DNA of 64,000 nt from Rusavskia elegans. Its lineage: Eukaryota > Ascomycota > Lecanoromycetes > Teloschistales > Teloschistaceae. Both the position numbers and the translations under genes were made by a program. The stretch lies in assembly GCA_011316305.1 (NCBI GenBank), contig SAUG01000035.1:496001-560000 (forward strand), in the 5' to 3' direction. Below, piece by piece: positions 33,459 to 43,798 of this stretch. Under the pieces are notes generated by a model. It saw only the letters and a program-made list of their open reading frames with translations, ran no database searches and was not told the origin of the DNA. Numbering within the stretch: the first letter of the stretch is position 1; the number at the start of each line of letters is the position of its first letter.

Positions 33459-34532
33459 TCAACGCATCGCCGTTTCTCTCGTGCTCTGGAGAATCCTCTG
33501 CAATGCATTGGCAGCTCCGGAGTCCCTTCTGGAGACCTGAAGGGAACGGGAATCATCTCTTCGAGAAGTCCGGAGCCAAGCCAGAAGTTGCTTCACGTTG
33601 GACGCACGGGTCTCTGAAACATTGACTTGATCTGGAACAGAACTTGATTGCGTATGCGAAGCGACGACTGAGGTCGCTGTGACTGGAGAACTCAGCAAAT
33701 CGCCGTGACTGACCGTGGGGCTTGCAAGAGAAAGACGAGCGACTCTGGACCGTGTCGACCTGGATCCATCTACCACGTCCTCGTGGGTTGAAGAGGCCTC
33801 CTCCACAGGGTCTAGGCGAGAGACGGCCACCTCATTGCCACTCTCCTGCATACTTGTGATAGAAAAGTCGCTCTGCGGTGGCATATGGCTACCATACTCG
33901 TCTGCCATACTCATCTTGCTTCGACCGCAAATCTCCGCGATCTTGTCGATGGAGAGTGCCACGTCAGAGTCAATAGAGGCCAAGATATCCTGGAACGAAA
34001 AGCTCTCCAAGGGGGGCATCTCGGAAGTTTGGTAGCCACGAGATCGCTTTGTGGACCTCATCTTTGATCGTTTGGGCTTACTTGGATATGGGGCGTGTTG
34101 AGAGTACTCCTTCACAAGTACTGGCTGAGTGCTCGCGACAGGTTCGGAGTCTGAAACCTTGGATCCTCTGCTGGATGGAGAGTCCTGCCCGTTTAATCGG
34201 CAAAGCGCTGCTTCGTGGGCACGATTTCGTGCGATCAATTCACTATGGCCCGCCAAGCGTGGGACATGGGATTGGGCAGAAGAGGGGACGTCCAGCAATT
34301 CGACCGGATACTTTGAAGTCGAAGGACCAGATCGAAGTTCCCTCGAGGGGATCGAAGCTTCACCAGACAGCGGTAGTTGAGTAGGAGCACGCTTACGTAG
34401 GCGGTTGGTGTGAGCAGGGACGTCATGCAGGCCGTCTGCAGAAGCGGGCGACGCTGCTGCAGGCTGTTGCTGTTCAAGCTGATCTTTTGCCATGAGTGAA
34501 GACCGAGAGCGAGCGCTGCGTTTGTCTTGCAT
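33459..34532 (-). CDS. Hypothetical disordered protein
   Basis: Single-exon frame of 357 aa starting MQDKRSARSR. The composition is rich in Ser, Arg, Pro, Gln and Ala, so it is mostly disordered. Basic clusters (SKPKRSKMRSTKRSR) could serve as nuclear localisation signals. The most ordered-looking stretches are 'LESFSFQDILASIDSDVALSI' (first part LESFSFQDILASIDSD) and 'VKQLLAWLRTSRR' near the end. Function unknown. The single long uninterrupted frame with an early ATG supports it as a real gene. Confidence 0.6.
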   Translation of the reverse strand: MQDKRSARSRSSLMAKDQLEQQQPAAASPASADGLHDVPAHTNRLRKRAPTQLPLSGEASIPSRELRSGPSTSKYPVELLDVPSSAQSHVPRLAGHSELIARNRAHEAALCRLNGQDSPSSRGSKVSDSEPVASTQPVLVKEYSQHAPYPSKPKRSKMRSTKRSRGYQTSEMPPLESFSFQDILASIDSDVALSIDKIAEICGRSKMSMADEYGSHMPPQSDFSITSMQESGNEVAVSRLDPVEEASSTHEDVVDGSRSTRSRVARLSLASPTVSHGDLLSSPVTATSVVASHTQSSSVPDQVNVSETRASNVKQLLAWLRTSRRDDSRSLQVSRRDSGAANALQRILQSTRETAMR

Positions 34533-35144
34533 GAATTCGAAACAGCAGGTTGCAGGCGAAGGGGCAGCGGGATGGAGACAGCGTGTAGAACCAGTGGGTA
34601 ACGTAGGCGGGGTGATGGAACGGATGGCTGCACCAATGCGCTGGCAATCGCTCTAGATGTTCGATTGACTTCGAGTTGTTGGCTACGAGCCAATCAACGA
34701 GGCAGCATCATGCGAGAAGTCAAAATCTCGTCGCAACAGCACTCGCCGTACCGTGCGCTTTGCAAAACGGACAAGCAATTGCCGTGAAGATCCCTGTTGG
34801 GCGGACAGCAAAGAATCTTCAAGCTACCCAGATCACATGCTGACCATTATTGCTGAGTGTCGACGATTATTGAAGTCCGGATGGTCGAGATGATTCTGAT
34901 CTTGGAATTCGGTGGCTGGGGGCGGCGGCAAAGATCCTTTGGGCGCGTGGGCGCTTCAGCCATCGCCAAACAACCTCTCTCGGAAAAGGACGGATACATC
35001 TTGATGAGATAAGCGAGGACTTTGAGTGTAAGGTAGTGTTGGGGCGCGAGGGGCGTAACCAAGATGATGCTGGCCTCCTCATGATTACCTTACTATTAAG
35101 CCTGAGGCTAGGAGTCCTGAAGGTCACTGGCAAACTCTAATTAA
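34533..35144 (+). other. Intergenic, about 0.6 kb
   Basis: No supported gene; short minus-strand frames at 34847-35133 have no motif. Confidence 0.5.
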
Positions 35145-35552
35145 TTAATCCAATAGCCATCCCTCGTCCGCCAGACCTTGGAGACTTTCATCCCAACTAC
35201 TGACCATCTCAACCTTCCTTGCCTCCACCACCTTACTCCCCTTCACTTCACCATCGTAAAGGTGCGCAAACAGTGTTCTGTCGCTCCCAGCTTCCTCCCA
35301 CTTGACATTTCCGTCGTGCTCGAGATCCGCGTAGTCAATCTTTACAACCCAAACGCTGCCATGCTCGGATCCGCCAAAGAAGCGATTCAAGACATATGGG
35401 ACCTGCGCGCTGGTCGAGAAATGGATGAACCCTGAGTCGATGTCCAGGGAAGTTTGAGGGAGAGTGGCAGATGAAGGTAGTGGAATTGGTAGCACGATAC
35501 TAGAAGGGAGGATCTTGTATAGAAATCTGGGGGGCTTCGGCGGGGTCGCCAT
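35145..35552 (-). CDS. DUF952 family protein
   Basis: About 135 aa from the ATG at 35550-35552 (MATPPKPPRFLYKILP). The DUF952 pattern is clear: 'FLYKILPSS' at the start, 'SGFIHFSTSAQVPYVLNRFF' in the middle, 'WVVKIDYADLE', then 'FAHLYDG' near the end. DUF952 proteins are small beta-rich proteins related to ADP-ribosyl-transferase-like folds by structure prediction; no biochemical role is established. The open frame continues upstream without a stop to an ATG at 36035 and includes 'RTLTSRDIVRSLSRQFSSAR', which looks like a mitochondrial presequence, so a longer mitochondrial form is possible. The region between carries a triple GGTGGAGGAA repeat (about 35656-35685). Confidence 0.82.
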   Translation of the reverse strand: MATPPKPPRFLYKILPSSIVLPIPLPSSATLPQTSLDIDSGFIHFSTSAQVPYVLNRFFGGSEHGSVWVVKIDYADLEHDGNVKWEEAGSDRTLFAHLYDGEVKGSKVVEARKVEMVSSWDESLQGLADEGWLLD

Positions 35553-36892
35553 TGAGCTAAGTGTACGTGCCGAGGAAAACTGCCGTGATAAACTCCGCAC
35601 AATGTCCCTGGATGTGAGAGTGCGCGGTGAGATGCAATAGTGTGCCAGGCCAGGTGGAGGAAGGTGGAGGAAGGTGGAGGATTGTGGGTTGGTTCTAGTT
35701 GCGCTCGGTATGTGCGGTACGGAGTAGGTCTCAAGGGCACCAAGCGCTGACTGTGATACATTGACCTGCTTCGCACATAGCCTACATCTCGGGGAAGTCG
35801 TCCTGCAGTAGTTCTCTGCCGTCTCCCGCAGTCGGACTTGTCGACTCGCATCACCAGCCCCAGCAATTTTCTTGCCAAGTGGCGAAAAAGCTCTGATTAG
35901 GCTTAGCTCAGAGCTCCCGCAGCCGAAGTCTTCCCGATTACATAAACCACCAAGCCACCCAAGCGCAGACAGATTTCCTCCAGACAGATCTCCTCCAGGC
36001 CTTTCTCCTGCTACAGTCTCGCAGCTACGAGTCATAGTGTTAGAATTCCGTCACGGGTTGGCAACTACCACAGAGTGTTTTTTGTGGATCGCAACAAGGT
36101 TTCAGTAGACTCGAGGAGCAGAAGATTCGGTCATCTCTATCCTTTCTCGAAAAGGTTCTCTCACACTCCCCCACGGTCTTTTCTCTGGCTAGCGAATCTA
36201 ATACCTTAGAGCTTCACGCTCTTTGCCAACTTTCTTTGCGCACACATACTCCTGATACAACCACAATTTCAGTCACGGGTACATCCAACCTGTCCAAACA
36301 ATTCCGATACGCTACAGCGTGACAACTGTGTCTGTCACCAAGCCCACGCCCGTTCACGCAGGTAGTGCACCTTTCGACCAGATATTGAGCGGCATTCTCT
36401 AGCTGGTGCATATATAATGGGGTCGTTAACGCATTCTTGGGTGCCGATATTCCCTTGGGAGCACTCGAGGCAATTTCGTTTCGTAATCGTCATCCAAAGC
36501 TAACATCCTGTCTTGGTGGATAGTACTGTAACTGTCTCCGCTTAGAGAACCGTATGTATAGGGGCGTTGGAATGCATGTGGGTGGCTTTGACGGTCGTTC
36601 GCGTATCTCGGGTCTCACAGGAGTTTCGGTGTAGGTAACATCTCCCCCTCTGTCCCAATCTATGACGTCGCATCTCATAAACATATTTATACGGACTCAA
36701 CCTTCTTGCCTCCATTTGCTTTATTCTTGCATGTCTATTGACCTCGCAGAACTACACTCACACTCTTTGACGGTCCTCCTACGGCATATCCAGGTACATG
36801 ATTTTCCAACATCACTGGATGGCGCTGATCTTTTCGTAGGTCGCAGAATATCTCCATTCCTTCCCTTACTGCGCAACGGTAGATCTACCACA
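35553..36892 (+). other. Intergenic / possible 5' extension of the DUF952 gene
   Basis: The first 480 bp may encode an N-terminal extension of the DUF952 protein (see that entry). The rest, to 36892, is the 5' flank of the next plus-strand gene, with no other supported feature. Confidence 0.45.
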
Positions 36893-37414
36893 ATGGCATC
36901 CTACGGCGATCTCACACAGCTACCAGCCGTGAGGGAATATTTCTCAGCTAAAATTTACTGTTACCAAGCATCAATGGTCACCTTTTGTTTCCGGAAAGTT
37001 TCGAAGATTCCTTTCGGTCCCATGACGCTCGGCCTACTCATTGATCAACAACTGTCGGACACGGAAAAGGAAGTCTGGGTTGGATTGCAGAAACTCTTCA
37101 AGCACATGTGTGCAGAGCATCAGAGGATCCATGCCGAACCCTTGCTTTCCAAAGACTGGAGGCAAGATGATGTAAAGATCTTCGAGATGTGGTCCCGCTT
37201 CCGCCTACAGCCTCGCGCTGGACAGCCCTTGAAGAAGCTGGGATATGCAGCTTGGGACGATGGTCACTTCTTCGAGTCGGATTATCAGGAACAGATCGAC
37301 AGTGTATTGTGCAAGATCCAAGACTTCAGTCTTCTTACTGGGATCCAGGAGGTCATAAAAAAGGCGTCTGCGATATATGGACCCAACATCGAAGTCTCTG
37401 GAGGATTAGAGTGA
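36893..37414 (+). CDS. Hypothetical protein, start of second accessory block
   Basis: Single-exon 173-aa protein starting MASYGDLTQLPAVREYF at the ATG 36893; the frame is open upstream to 36662 but gains only low-quality sequence. It is helical and mixed in charge ('TEKEVWVGLQKLFKHMCAEH', 'IFEMWSRFRLQ', 'IQEVIKKASAIYG'). No known domain, signal peptide or membrane span. It immediately precedes the F2 tandem array but lacks the F2 motif. Confidence 0.5.
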   Translation: MASYGDLTQLPAVREYFSAKIYCYQASMVTFCFRKVSKIPFGPMTLGLLIDQQLSDTEKEVWVGLQKLFKHMCAEHQRIHAEPLLSKDWRQDDVKIFEMWSRFRLQPRAGQPLKKLGYAAWDDGHFFESDYQEQIDSVLCKIQDFSLLTGIQEVIKKASAIYGPNIEVSGGLE

Positions 37415-37700
37415 TTACCCAAGTCATCAGAGCTGGAATATCTTGTTTGGATGTATCGCGTGGAACCTTTTGGACCGTCGCTCACACATGTCTTGGAAAT
37501 AGGTGACTTGATTTTATCCAGGTGAAGCTGTCCAAACCATTATTGGGAGAAATAATTCAGCAAATCTTTTGGGCTGAATGAATGTCTACTTGCGACCCTA
37601 TGTTTGATCGTAGTTGACATCTATTGCTCTCTAGAAATTGGAAGGCCGTCGTGGCTCCAGTATCTACAGAGCATCACCTTCAGCCTTACCTTTGGGTTTA

Positions 37701-37745
37701 GAGAAAAGAAAGTGGGCATAGCTTTGACCCCGAAAAGCACCCCTC
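37701..37745 (+). repeat. F2 upstream block, copy 1
   Basis: GAGAAAAGAAAGTGGGCATA then GCTTTGACCCCGAAAAG. A closely related block lies 370-430 bp upstream of each F2 start: 39343 (before 39713), 40919 (before 41344) and 42747 (before 43171). This copy is 410 bp before 38111. Either the duplication unit extends this far, or the block is a conserved control element. Confidence 0.65.
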
Positions 37746-38110
37746 AATCGAGGCACAAACCTGACCGGAAGAAATACACTATGATTGGTTGTTGCGAAAC
37801 GGAATTCGATCCTTGAACAGGTAGTAGAGCAGGGTTGGCCCTATGAAAGCATGACCCCGTGACCCCTGCCAGACTGCGGTTCCCGAAGATGAAGATGCTC
37901 CGTTTTCGACGACTGTCATGCCACTGCTCAGCCCTTTCGGCAAGACTGAATTAGGCATAGTATTGAACTTTTCTCAGGGATCGTTACTGGACAGGCCGTT
38001 ACATGTACTTTATACTTGCAGTCCGGAGCCCGCCCTTGACTCTGTTCTCCCTAGCATTCCCTGGCAATTGGCCTTCACTTTGAGGCACACATTTCATCAG
38101 CGAAGACATC

Positions 38111-38912
38111 ATGCCAACAATACAATCGCTGAAGAATGCGTTGAAGGGTAAAGCACGAAAGTCCCAGGAGCCTGCTGACGAATCGTCCGACAATTATCCC
38201 GACTGGGTTACCACCAACGAGCCAGAACCTCCAGGCAAGTCGCCGATATCCCTCGACGAGGCTGCAGTAGAATATGTCATGTACCTCAAGCCACTCTACA
38301 GCGACGTTAGCTTCGACGACTTGACTTCGAATCTCAATCGTCTGCACAACAAGAACTTCAGACCAGAAGATATTGAAGCATATTACATATATGAGTGCAA
38401 AGCGATGATATCGCAAAAAAAGTCACGCAACGCAGGCATTCATCAACCATCACCCCCAAACATGATGGAGCTTGACGGCCCACTCCTTTGGTTGAAGGAT
38501 ACAGCCTTCAACAGTGAAGAGAATTATCTTCATTATAATCGGCCGATAATCACTCTTGCCGGACACCGGAGCAAGTACGAAGCCGCGTTGGCGGTCCTCA
38601 AAAAGTCCAGCTCGTAAGTTTATTCCTTACATATAACAGTTAGCATGTACTAATTCTCGCTGACCTCTTTGCAGATCAGATGCTGCTGTTTCCCTACCTG
38701 AGCGACCGGCTGATGTCGAGCGCTTATCGAAGCCAGGGCCTGTTGCCGTTGAGGACTTACGTGACCTCAGGCCTTTGGACTTGGAGCGGATCTACGAGAT
38801 GAGAGAAGACACGAGGGCCAATGCTGCCCTACTGGAGGCAGGAAAGTTGGGGTGGTCTAGTGGATTGAGGAGTGGGGTAAACAGTCCGTCAGGCACGCTG
38901 GGCTATCGTTAG
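38111..38912 (+). CDS. F2 family member 1, HTH-like unknown protein (intact)
   Basis: About 246 aa. Exon 1 (38111-38613) and exon 2 (38675-38912) are joined by a 61-bp phase-2 intron (GTAAGT...TACTAAT...GCAG). Start MPTIQSLKNALKGK. The family core is 'EYVMYLKPLYSDVSFDDL' followed by TSNLNRLHNKNFRPEDIE, two or three short helices in the spacing of a helix-turn-helix (SANT/Myb-like). This suggests DNA or protein binding but is not proof. Exon 2 has the second conserved element, 'DVERLSKPGPVAVEDLRDL' then RPLDLERIYEMRE. No secretion signal. First of four tandem copies on the plus strand; most similar to copy 2. Confidence 0.66.
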
Positions 38913-39342
38913 GCACGATAACGAGAGACAGCCGGCAAGTTCTTCGAACTGAGACCGCAGAAAGTCTGCGAGGACCAGGTATTGGGTCAGCTCACGATTG
39001 CATTCGAACTTTCACTCCGTTTCATGGGTAATCTTGTTCGTTGGTATGAGAATTCATCGAGAATAGGCAGACTAAGGAAAGACACCGACGCAAGAGAGTG
39101 CAGCGGTTTGGACGTATCTTAGGATTCACGAAAAGCTACGTATAAAGCTTTCAAGCTCCATTTTTTACTCTTGAGTAATGACTCAGTTCAGAAGGTATTT
39201 CGAGAGTAATTTTCGACATGCTGTTCTGTTATGGAGAGTATCATTTTGGTCGTCACGCGAATACGGACGATTTGACGGAACTTTCTGTGTGTACGTGCAA
39301 AGCGAATATGAGATACCACCTACAGCCCTCTCCTCGAATTTT

Positions 39343-39385
39343 GGAGAAAAAGGTGGGCATGGCCTTGACCCCCAAAACCGCCCGC
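39343..39385 (+). repeat. F2 upstream block, copy 2
   Basis: GGAGAAAAAGGTGGGCATGG then CCTTGACCCCCAAAACCGC, 370 bp before the start of F2 copy 2. See copy 1 for the comparison. Confidence 0.65.
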
Positions 39386-39712
39386 CTACGGTCAGATCTC
39401 GATTGGAACGCACATGATTAGAACTACGCCAGAGGGTACACAACAGGGGTAGGTGGGTCTCTTCGTTTTGAAAGCCACATTTGGAGTTCGGAAGATGACC
39501 ATACTTTGTTACCAACGACTTCCATACCAGTTCTCGGTCTAATGCAGTCGACTGACCTAGGTATAGTATTGTACTCACATCAAACTTGGTTACAGGTAAA
39601 GTGGCTATATCAGTCTGATTGAGTCCGCCTAAGCTACTTCTTCCTTCCACTCTAAAAGCGTATTTTGGGAGATGAGGCTTTCAAACCAAGGCACCTCGAG
39701 CAAGGGAGCATC

Positions 39713-40465
39713 ATGCCATCAATGAAGTCAATTACCAGTGCCTGGAAGGGCAAGTCAAAAAAGTCGGAGAAGTTGTCTACCACAGATTCGAAGCCTGAGG
39801 ACAATAGCCCTCAAATACGAATATCTACCAGAACCTTCATGCAAGTCCCGGGTCGGAGTCGACTCGAACACAACTCGATATCTTTTGTACCTCAAATTAT
39901 TCTACACTGATACAACCCTGGAAGACCTGACCGCCACACTCTGTCATTGGCACGGGACCGACTTCACCATGGAAGAAGTCTCGGCATTCTTTACGAGATA
40001 TTACAATTCCGGCATGCTGCTCTGCGAGGCCCACAAAGTGACTCCCAAGCTGCCCTTTACCGACGTGCCATCCAACGCCGCATACCTGTTCTTGAGCTCT
40101 GCCATCTTTGTTGGAGACGAGACAGATGATAACTACAACAAGCCAATAGAATCACTGGCCAAATTCAGGATGATGTATGAGACTGCCATGGGGAAGCTTG
40201 GAAAGCCTACATCGTATGTTCTCCCACTGAGTCAAGTAACGGTTACACTTGCATTGCGCTGATCTTGATTAGGTCGCATATGGACAACATCTTTAAAAAG
40301 GATCGACTCGGAGATGTTGAGCGCCTATCGAAGCCAGGACCCATCGATATCATGGGGCTACGTGACCTGTGTCCCACGTATCTCAAACGGATTTACGCTG
40401 CCAGGGAGAAGATGCGGGACCAACAGAACGGCAAGGGTTTAAAGGAAGCGTTCGACAAGATGTAA
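39713..40465 (+). pseudogene. F2 family member 2, frameshifted
   Basis: Start MPSMKSITSAWKGKSKKS (ATG 39713) matches F2 copy 1. Around 39795-39830 the homologous frame changes by +1: the N-terminal part is in one frame, while YLPEPSCKSR, 'RYLLYLKLFYTDTTLEDL', 'CHWHGTDFTMEE' and the rest to 40213 are in the next. No intron can fit between them. The phase-2 intron (40214-40272) and exon 2 (40273-40465, SHMDNIFKKD...DVERLSKPGPIDIMGLRDL) are intact and align with copy 1. So one insertion (or a two-base loss) breaks the gene, unless it is a sequencing error. An internal ATG downstream could still give a shortened product. Confidence 0.65.
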
Positions 40466-40851
40466 GACTACTGCATCCGACGGCCGGCTAGGACGATGGC
40501 TGGATGGCGGAATAGGCATGCTCCTAGGGACAACTAGCAAGTCAGAGCCGATGAAAGGGTCAAAGATTGGCGGATACAGAGGATTTAGAGGGATCTTTTC
40601 GTTGGATCTTGCTTCGGCATTTTGGACTCCTTTAATCATAGTGGGTATTCGTGGATGATGGCCAGACAAATTTAAGGCGCAGAAGCAAGGAGGCAGCGAG
40701 GTATCAATAGAAATGGGCGTATCCAAGTAGATACATAAGAAGCTATCCTCTCCTTTTCCTAAAAGACATCCCATGCCATGTGAATCATAAACAAGTGCCC
40801 TCTAACCCAGTGCTAAGGGAGCGGAGATTGGGGAGTCAGAAGGAAATCCAA

Positions 40852-40864
40852 CCCCCCCCCCCCC
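40852..40864 (+). repeat. 13-base C run
   Basis: A run of 13 C, just upstream of F2 block copy 3. Non-coding here; unstable sequence. Confidence 0.9.
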
Positions 40865-40918
40865 GGGTTGTGTCGAAGCGAACACGACACTCAACCCACA
40901 GGATCATCACCAAAATCC

Positions 40919-41125
40919 AGAGAAAAAAGTGGGCATGGCATTGACCCTGAAAACCGCCTCCCACTCAAAGCTGGAAAGGGCACATCTCGAGTCAAAGCGC
41001 CTTTCCAGCGAAACAGAAAGTCGAATCGAAGTGAGAGGAGCCAATGGTAGGAGTCGTATAAGCTTTGTATAGAACTAAAATCGGTAGCGTGCATTAGCGT
41101 GTTTCTTGAGTCAGGGAACTGGCCA
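40919..41125 (+). repeat. F2 upstream block copy 3 plus direct repeat arm A
   Basis: AGAGAAAAAAGTGGGCATGG then CATTGACCCTGAAAACCGC starts the block, 425 bp before F2 copy 3. It runs into arm A of a roughly 110-bp direct repeat (about 41005-41115) that recurs at about 42793-42906 with few differences, for example GAGAGGAGCCAATGGTAGGA, TTTGTATAGAACTAAAA and GCATTAGCGTGTTTCT in both. This records a recent local duplication. Confidence 0.8.
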
Positions 41126-41343
41126 CCCCGGTAAAATCGCCGTCATAGGTTCCAGTTGACCTGTGGCTGGATCCTTGTCTGCATGGTGAGAGGTTCGTGT
41201 GGGTTGAGATTGCGTTAGCGTGAGGTCGCTGGATGGGTGGATTATGTATAGAAAGGTGTTCGCTGCTTGAGTTGTGCTCAACATCCCAACGACCCTCACT
41301 CCGCAGTAGGAGGAACTCTTCAGGCTTTATTACGAACCCGACC

Positions 41344-42026
41344 ATGGCAACTCCCTTCGATGACGAGGAGGAAAAGGCACCTCTCTTCGACGACGAGGAG
41401 ACGAATTACATCGTGTCCCTCAAGTCATTCTACTCCGACATCGATTTCATTTCTTTGACCCGGTCCTTCAATCACTGGTACGATCACAGTCTCAAGCCCT
41501 TCGTCGTCGAATGGTTCTATAAAGGCATCATGAAAACGGCAAGGGTCCCCGTCAACACGCCGGTAAAGTGGTGGATTGAACGCAATATACAACATGAGGG
41601 AAGCCCAACCCCGGCTGCGCTCGCTGGCTCAATTCCGGATCATGCATGATCTCTTCGTTACGATGCATCAAGATACGATACCGTGAGTCACGCTTGATCT
41701 GGGAGAAAGTCGTCGCGCTGAAATAGAGCAGTGACAGGACCGTATTGCTTTACGAAGATACGAAAAGAGTTACTGTCCACCGTTTGACTTCGTCTGCCAC
41801 GTGGTGCTATGAAGACATATGTAACTTGAGCCCTGTCGACCTGATGCGCATCTACAAAGCCAGGGGAAAGCGAGTGGCAGGCGAAATGAAATTGTTTACG
41901 AAGCAATTGGAGGATATGCATGTAGAGATAGAAGCTGATCTGGATCAGAAGGATCCAATGGAAAGGATACGACATTGTGACATGTTAAAGGCTGAGATCG
42001 AGAAGAACCATCCAAAGGAACAATGA
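41344..42026 (+). pseudogene. F2 family member 3, frameshifted
   Basis: Start MATPFDDEEEKAPLF (ATG 41344), core 'NYIVSLKSFYSDIDFISL' followed by TRSFNHWYDHSLKPFVVEWF. The initial frame ends at 41649, but homology with copy 4 continues in the +1 frame: LRSLAQFRIMHDLFVTMH up to 41682, then a 55-bp phase-2 intron (41683-41737) and exon 2 (41738-42026, LLYEDTKRVTVHRL, 'YEDICNLSPVDLMRIYKAR'). A single +1 frameshift near 41600 therefore separates the two halves. Exon 2 remains intact, so the event may be recent or a sequence error. Confidence 0.62.
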
Positions 42027-42746
42027 CGGTTGAGCTTGCAGTTCTGTACTTAGGAGATCCGGCCAAAATAGGCCCGGATTGATACATTAGGACAATCTTT
42101 CTACCCAACATCCTAACTTCAATCTTGTTTCCCACAGTGGTTACAATAGATAACCTCGAGGCCGACGCAGTGCCTTGCTTAGGTGTGAGTTCTAGACCGG
42201 AAAATCTATTCCAACAACCCGAGCAAATCTATTAGCATACAAGAGAAAGAATCTGCGAGCTTATTCCTGCAATATTGACCGGGCAACACCAATGCAGAGA
42301 TCTGTGATCGATCTCCACCACCCGAACCACATGTCAAATCTCGCAGGGCTTTCATAGGAATTCAAGTGGGAACTATTTCCCAACTATTTCTATCTTAGGC
42401 CCATAAAAATTGAACAATACCTGGCTAGTAGGAAGATACGCTCTTATGAACGAATGTATAGGTCTCAGAGTGGGAGAAGCCAACATCTATGACTTCGAGA
42501 ACCAGTAACCATCACAGTAATGGCGAGTGCAGACTCGGCGTCAGCTCTATTTCTGTCTAGGACATCACCAGAGGTCAATAGCTTTGAGGCGAAGCAATGG
42601 TGGTTGCGGCGACTGATCGATGTTCTGCAAGTCAGCTTTCAAAAGGCGCCATTGCATTATATTGAGATTCCAGTTAACCCTCGGAAAGTGCGAAGCAAAA
42701 CGCAAGATGCTTGTTTGCCCAGAATGATCCTCTGGTGCTGTTGTCA

Positions 42747-42906
42747 TGAGAAATCACGGGGGGATCGGTTTGACCCTGAAAAGTCGTCCTTCAACGGGAA
42801 GTCGAATCGAGGTGAGAGGAGCCAATGGTAGGAGTCGTAGGAGCTTTGTATAGAACTAAAACCGGTAGCGTGCATTAGCGTGTTTCTCGAGTCAGGGAAC
42901 TGGCTA
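42747..42906 (+). repeat. F2 upstream block copy 4 plus direct repeat arm B
   Basis: TGAGAAATCACGGGGGGATC then GGTTTGACCCTGAAAAG is a diverged copy of the block, about 420 bp before F2 copy 4. Arm B of the 110-bp direct repeat follows (42793-42906), matching 41005-41115. Confidence 0.75.
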
Positions 42907-43170
42907 CGCATGCCGGCCGCAGACTCATACGGGCAAAAGCCAGGATGGATACTCCATGCATGACGGAAATGTCGCCAGAAGTTGCTGCCGTGAGTTGATG
43001 AGATCTCTATCCAGGTTTCGGAAGGTCCATGCAGATCGAGATCCATCTCACGTGAGGGGAACGGCTGGCTAGATTGTATAAAACGGGTTCGCAGCCCGCT
43101 TTGTTGTTCTAAGGATCATTTCTCACCCGCACAGCAGTTTTTGCGCCTGTCTACCACTACGAAGCCCAGT

Positions 43171-43798
43171 ATGGCACCCGCGTTCGATATCGACGAAATT
43201 CAATACATCCTCTTCCTCAGGACGTTTTACACCGACATCACTTTCAATGCTCTAGCCAAGACCTTCAATCACTGGTACAAACGTAACGTCAGTCCCCTCG
43301 CTATCGAGTTGTTCGATCGAAAAGTGAGAACAGAGGAGCCGGACGATTCCCACAAAGATTCAGTGATAATTTGGGCCAAGCTCAGCTTCTCAATTCCCCA
43401 GAGCGTGATCCAGATGCAGGCACTGGCCAGGTACCGTATGATGCATGATATTGCGATCGGAGTGTTCGAAGGGTCTTTCCAGTACGATACTCCGTGTGAG
43501 CACTATCCACGATGCTGACGACAATGCTTTGAGCAGCAGAGAATTGTACGTACAAGACCGACACAAAGCCGTCCGCAACTTGACACAGACTGGAGAACCG
43601 ACGATCCAAGTCGACTCCGACGATCTTTACAATCTGAGTCCGGTCCATTTGATGGACATCTACAGATGGCGGGAAAAACGGCACAACGCAATACAGGAGG
43701 GGTTGCAGAGGGAGTTGCATGTCTGTCGTTGTCGGGCGGAAGATGAGCTTAAACAGACAAGACAGAGAGAGAGGCAGGTACCAGCTAGCCAACAGTAG
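43171..43798 (+). CDS. F2 family member 4, HTH-like unknown protein (intact)
   Basis: About 194 aa. Exon 1 (43171-43493) and exon 2 (43537-43798) joined by a 43-bp phase-2 intron with a GCTGACG branch-like site. Start MAPAFDIDEI. Core 'QYILFLRTFYTDITFNAL' followed by AKTFNHWYKRNVSPLAIE is the clearest version of the family motif. The exon-1 end 'LARYRMMHDIAIGVF' and exon-2 'SDDLYNLSPVHLMDIYRWRE' pair it with copy 3. The C-terminus is basic and helical (CRCRAEDELKQTRQRER). No signal peptide. A helix-turn-helix-like role is inferred only from helix spacing and composition. Confidence 0.66.

Noticed and set aside
16000..35500. Secondary-metabolite gene cluster (racemase, AMP-binding-like and methyltransferase-like genes close together)
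   Set aside because: No core synthase, the AMP-binding protein lacks catalytic motifs, and housekeeping genes are interspersed.
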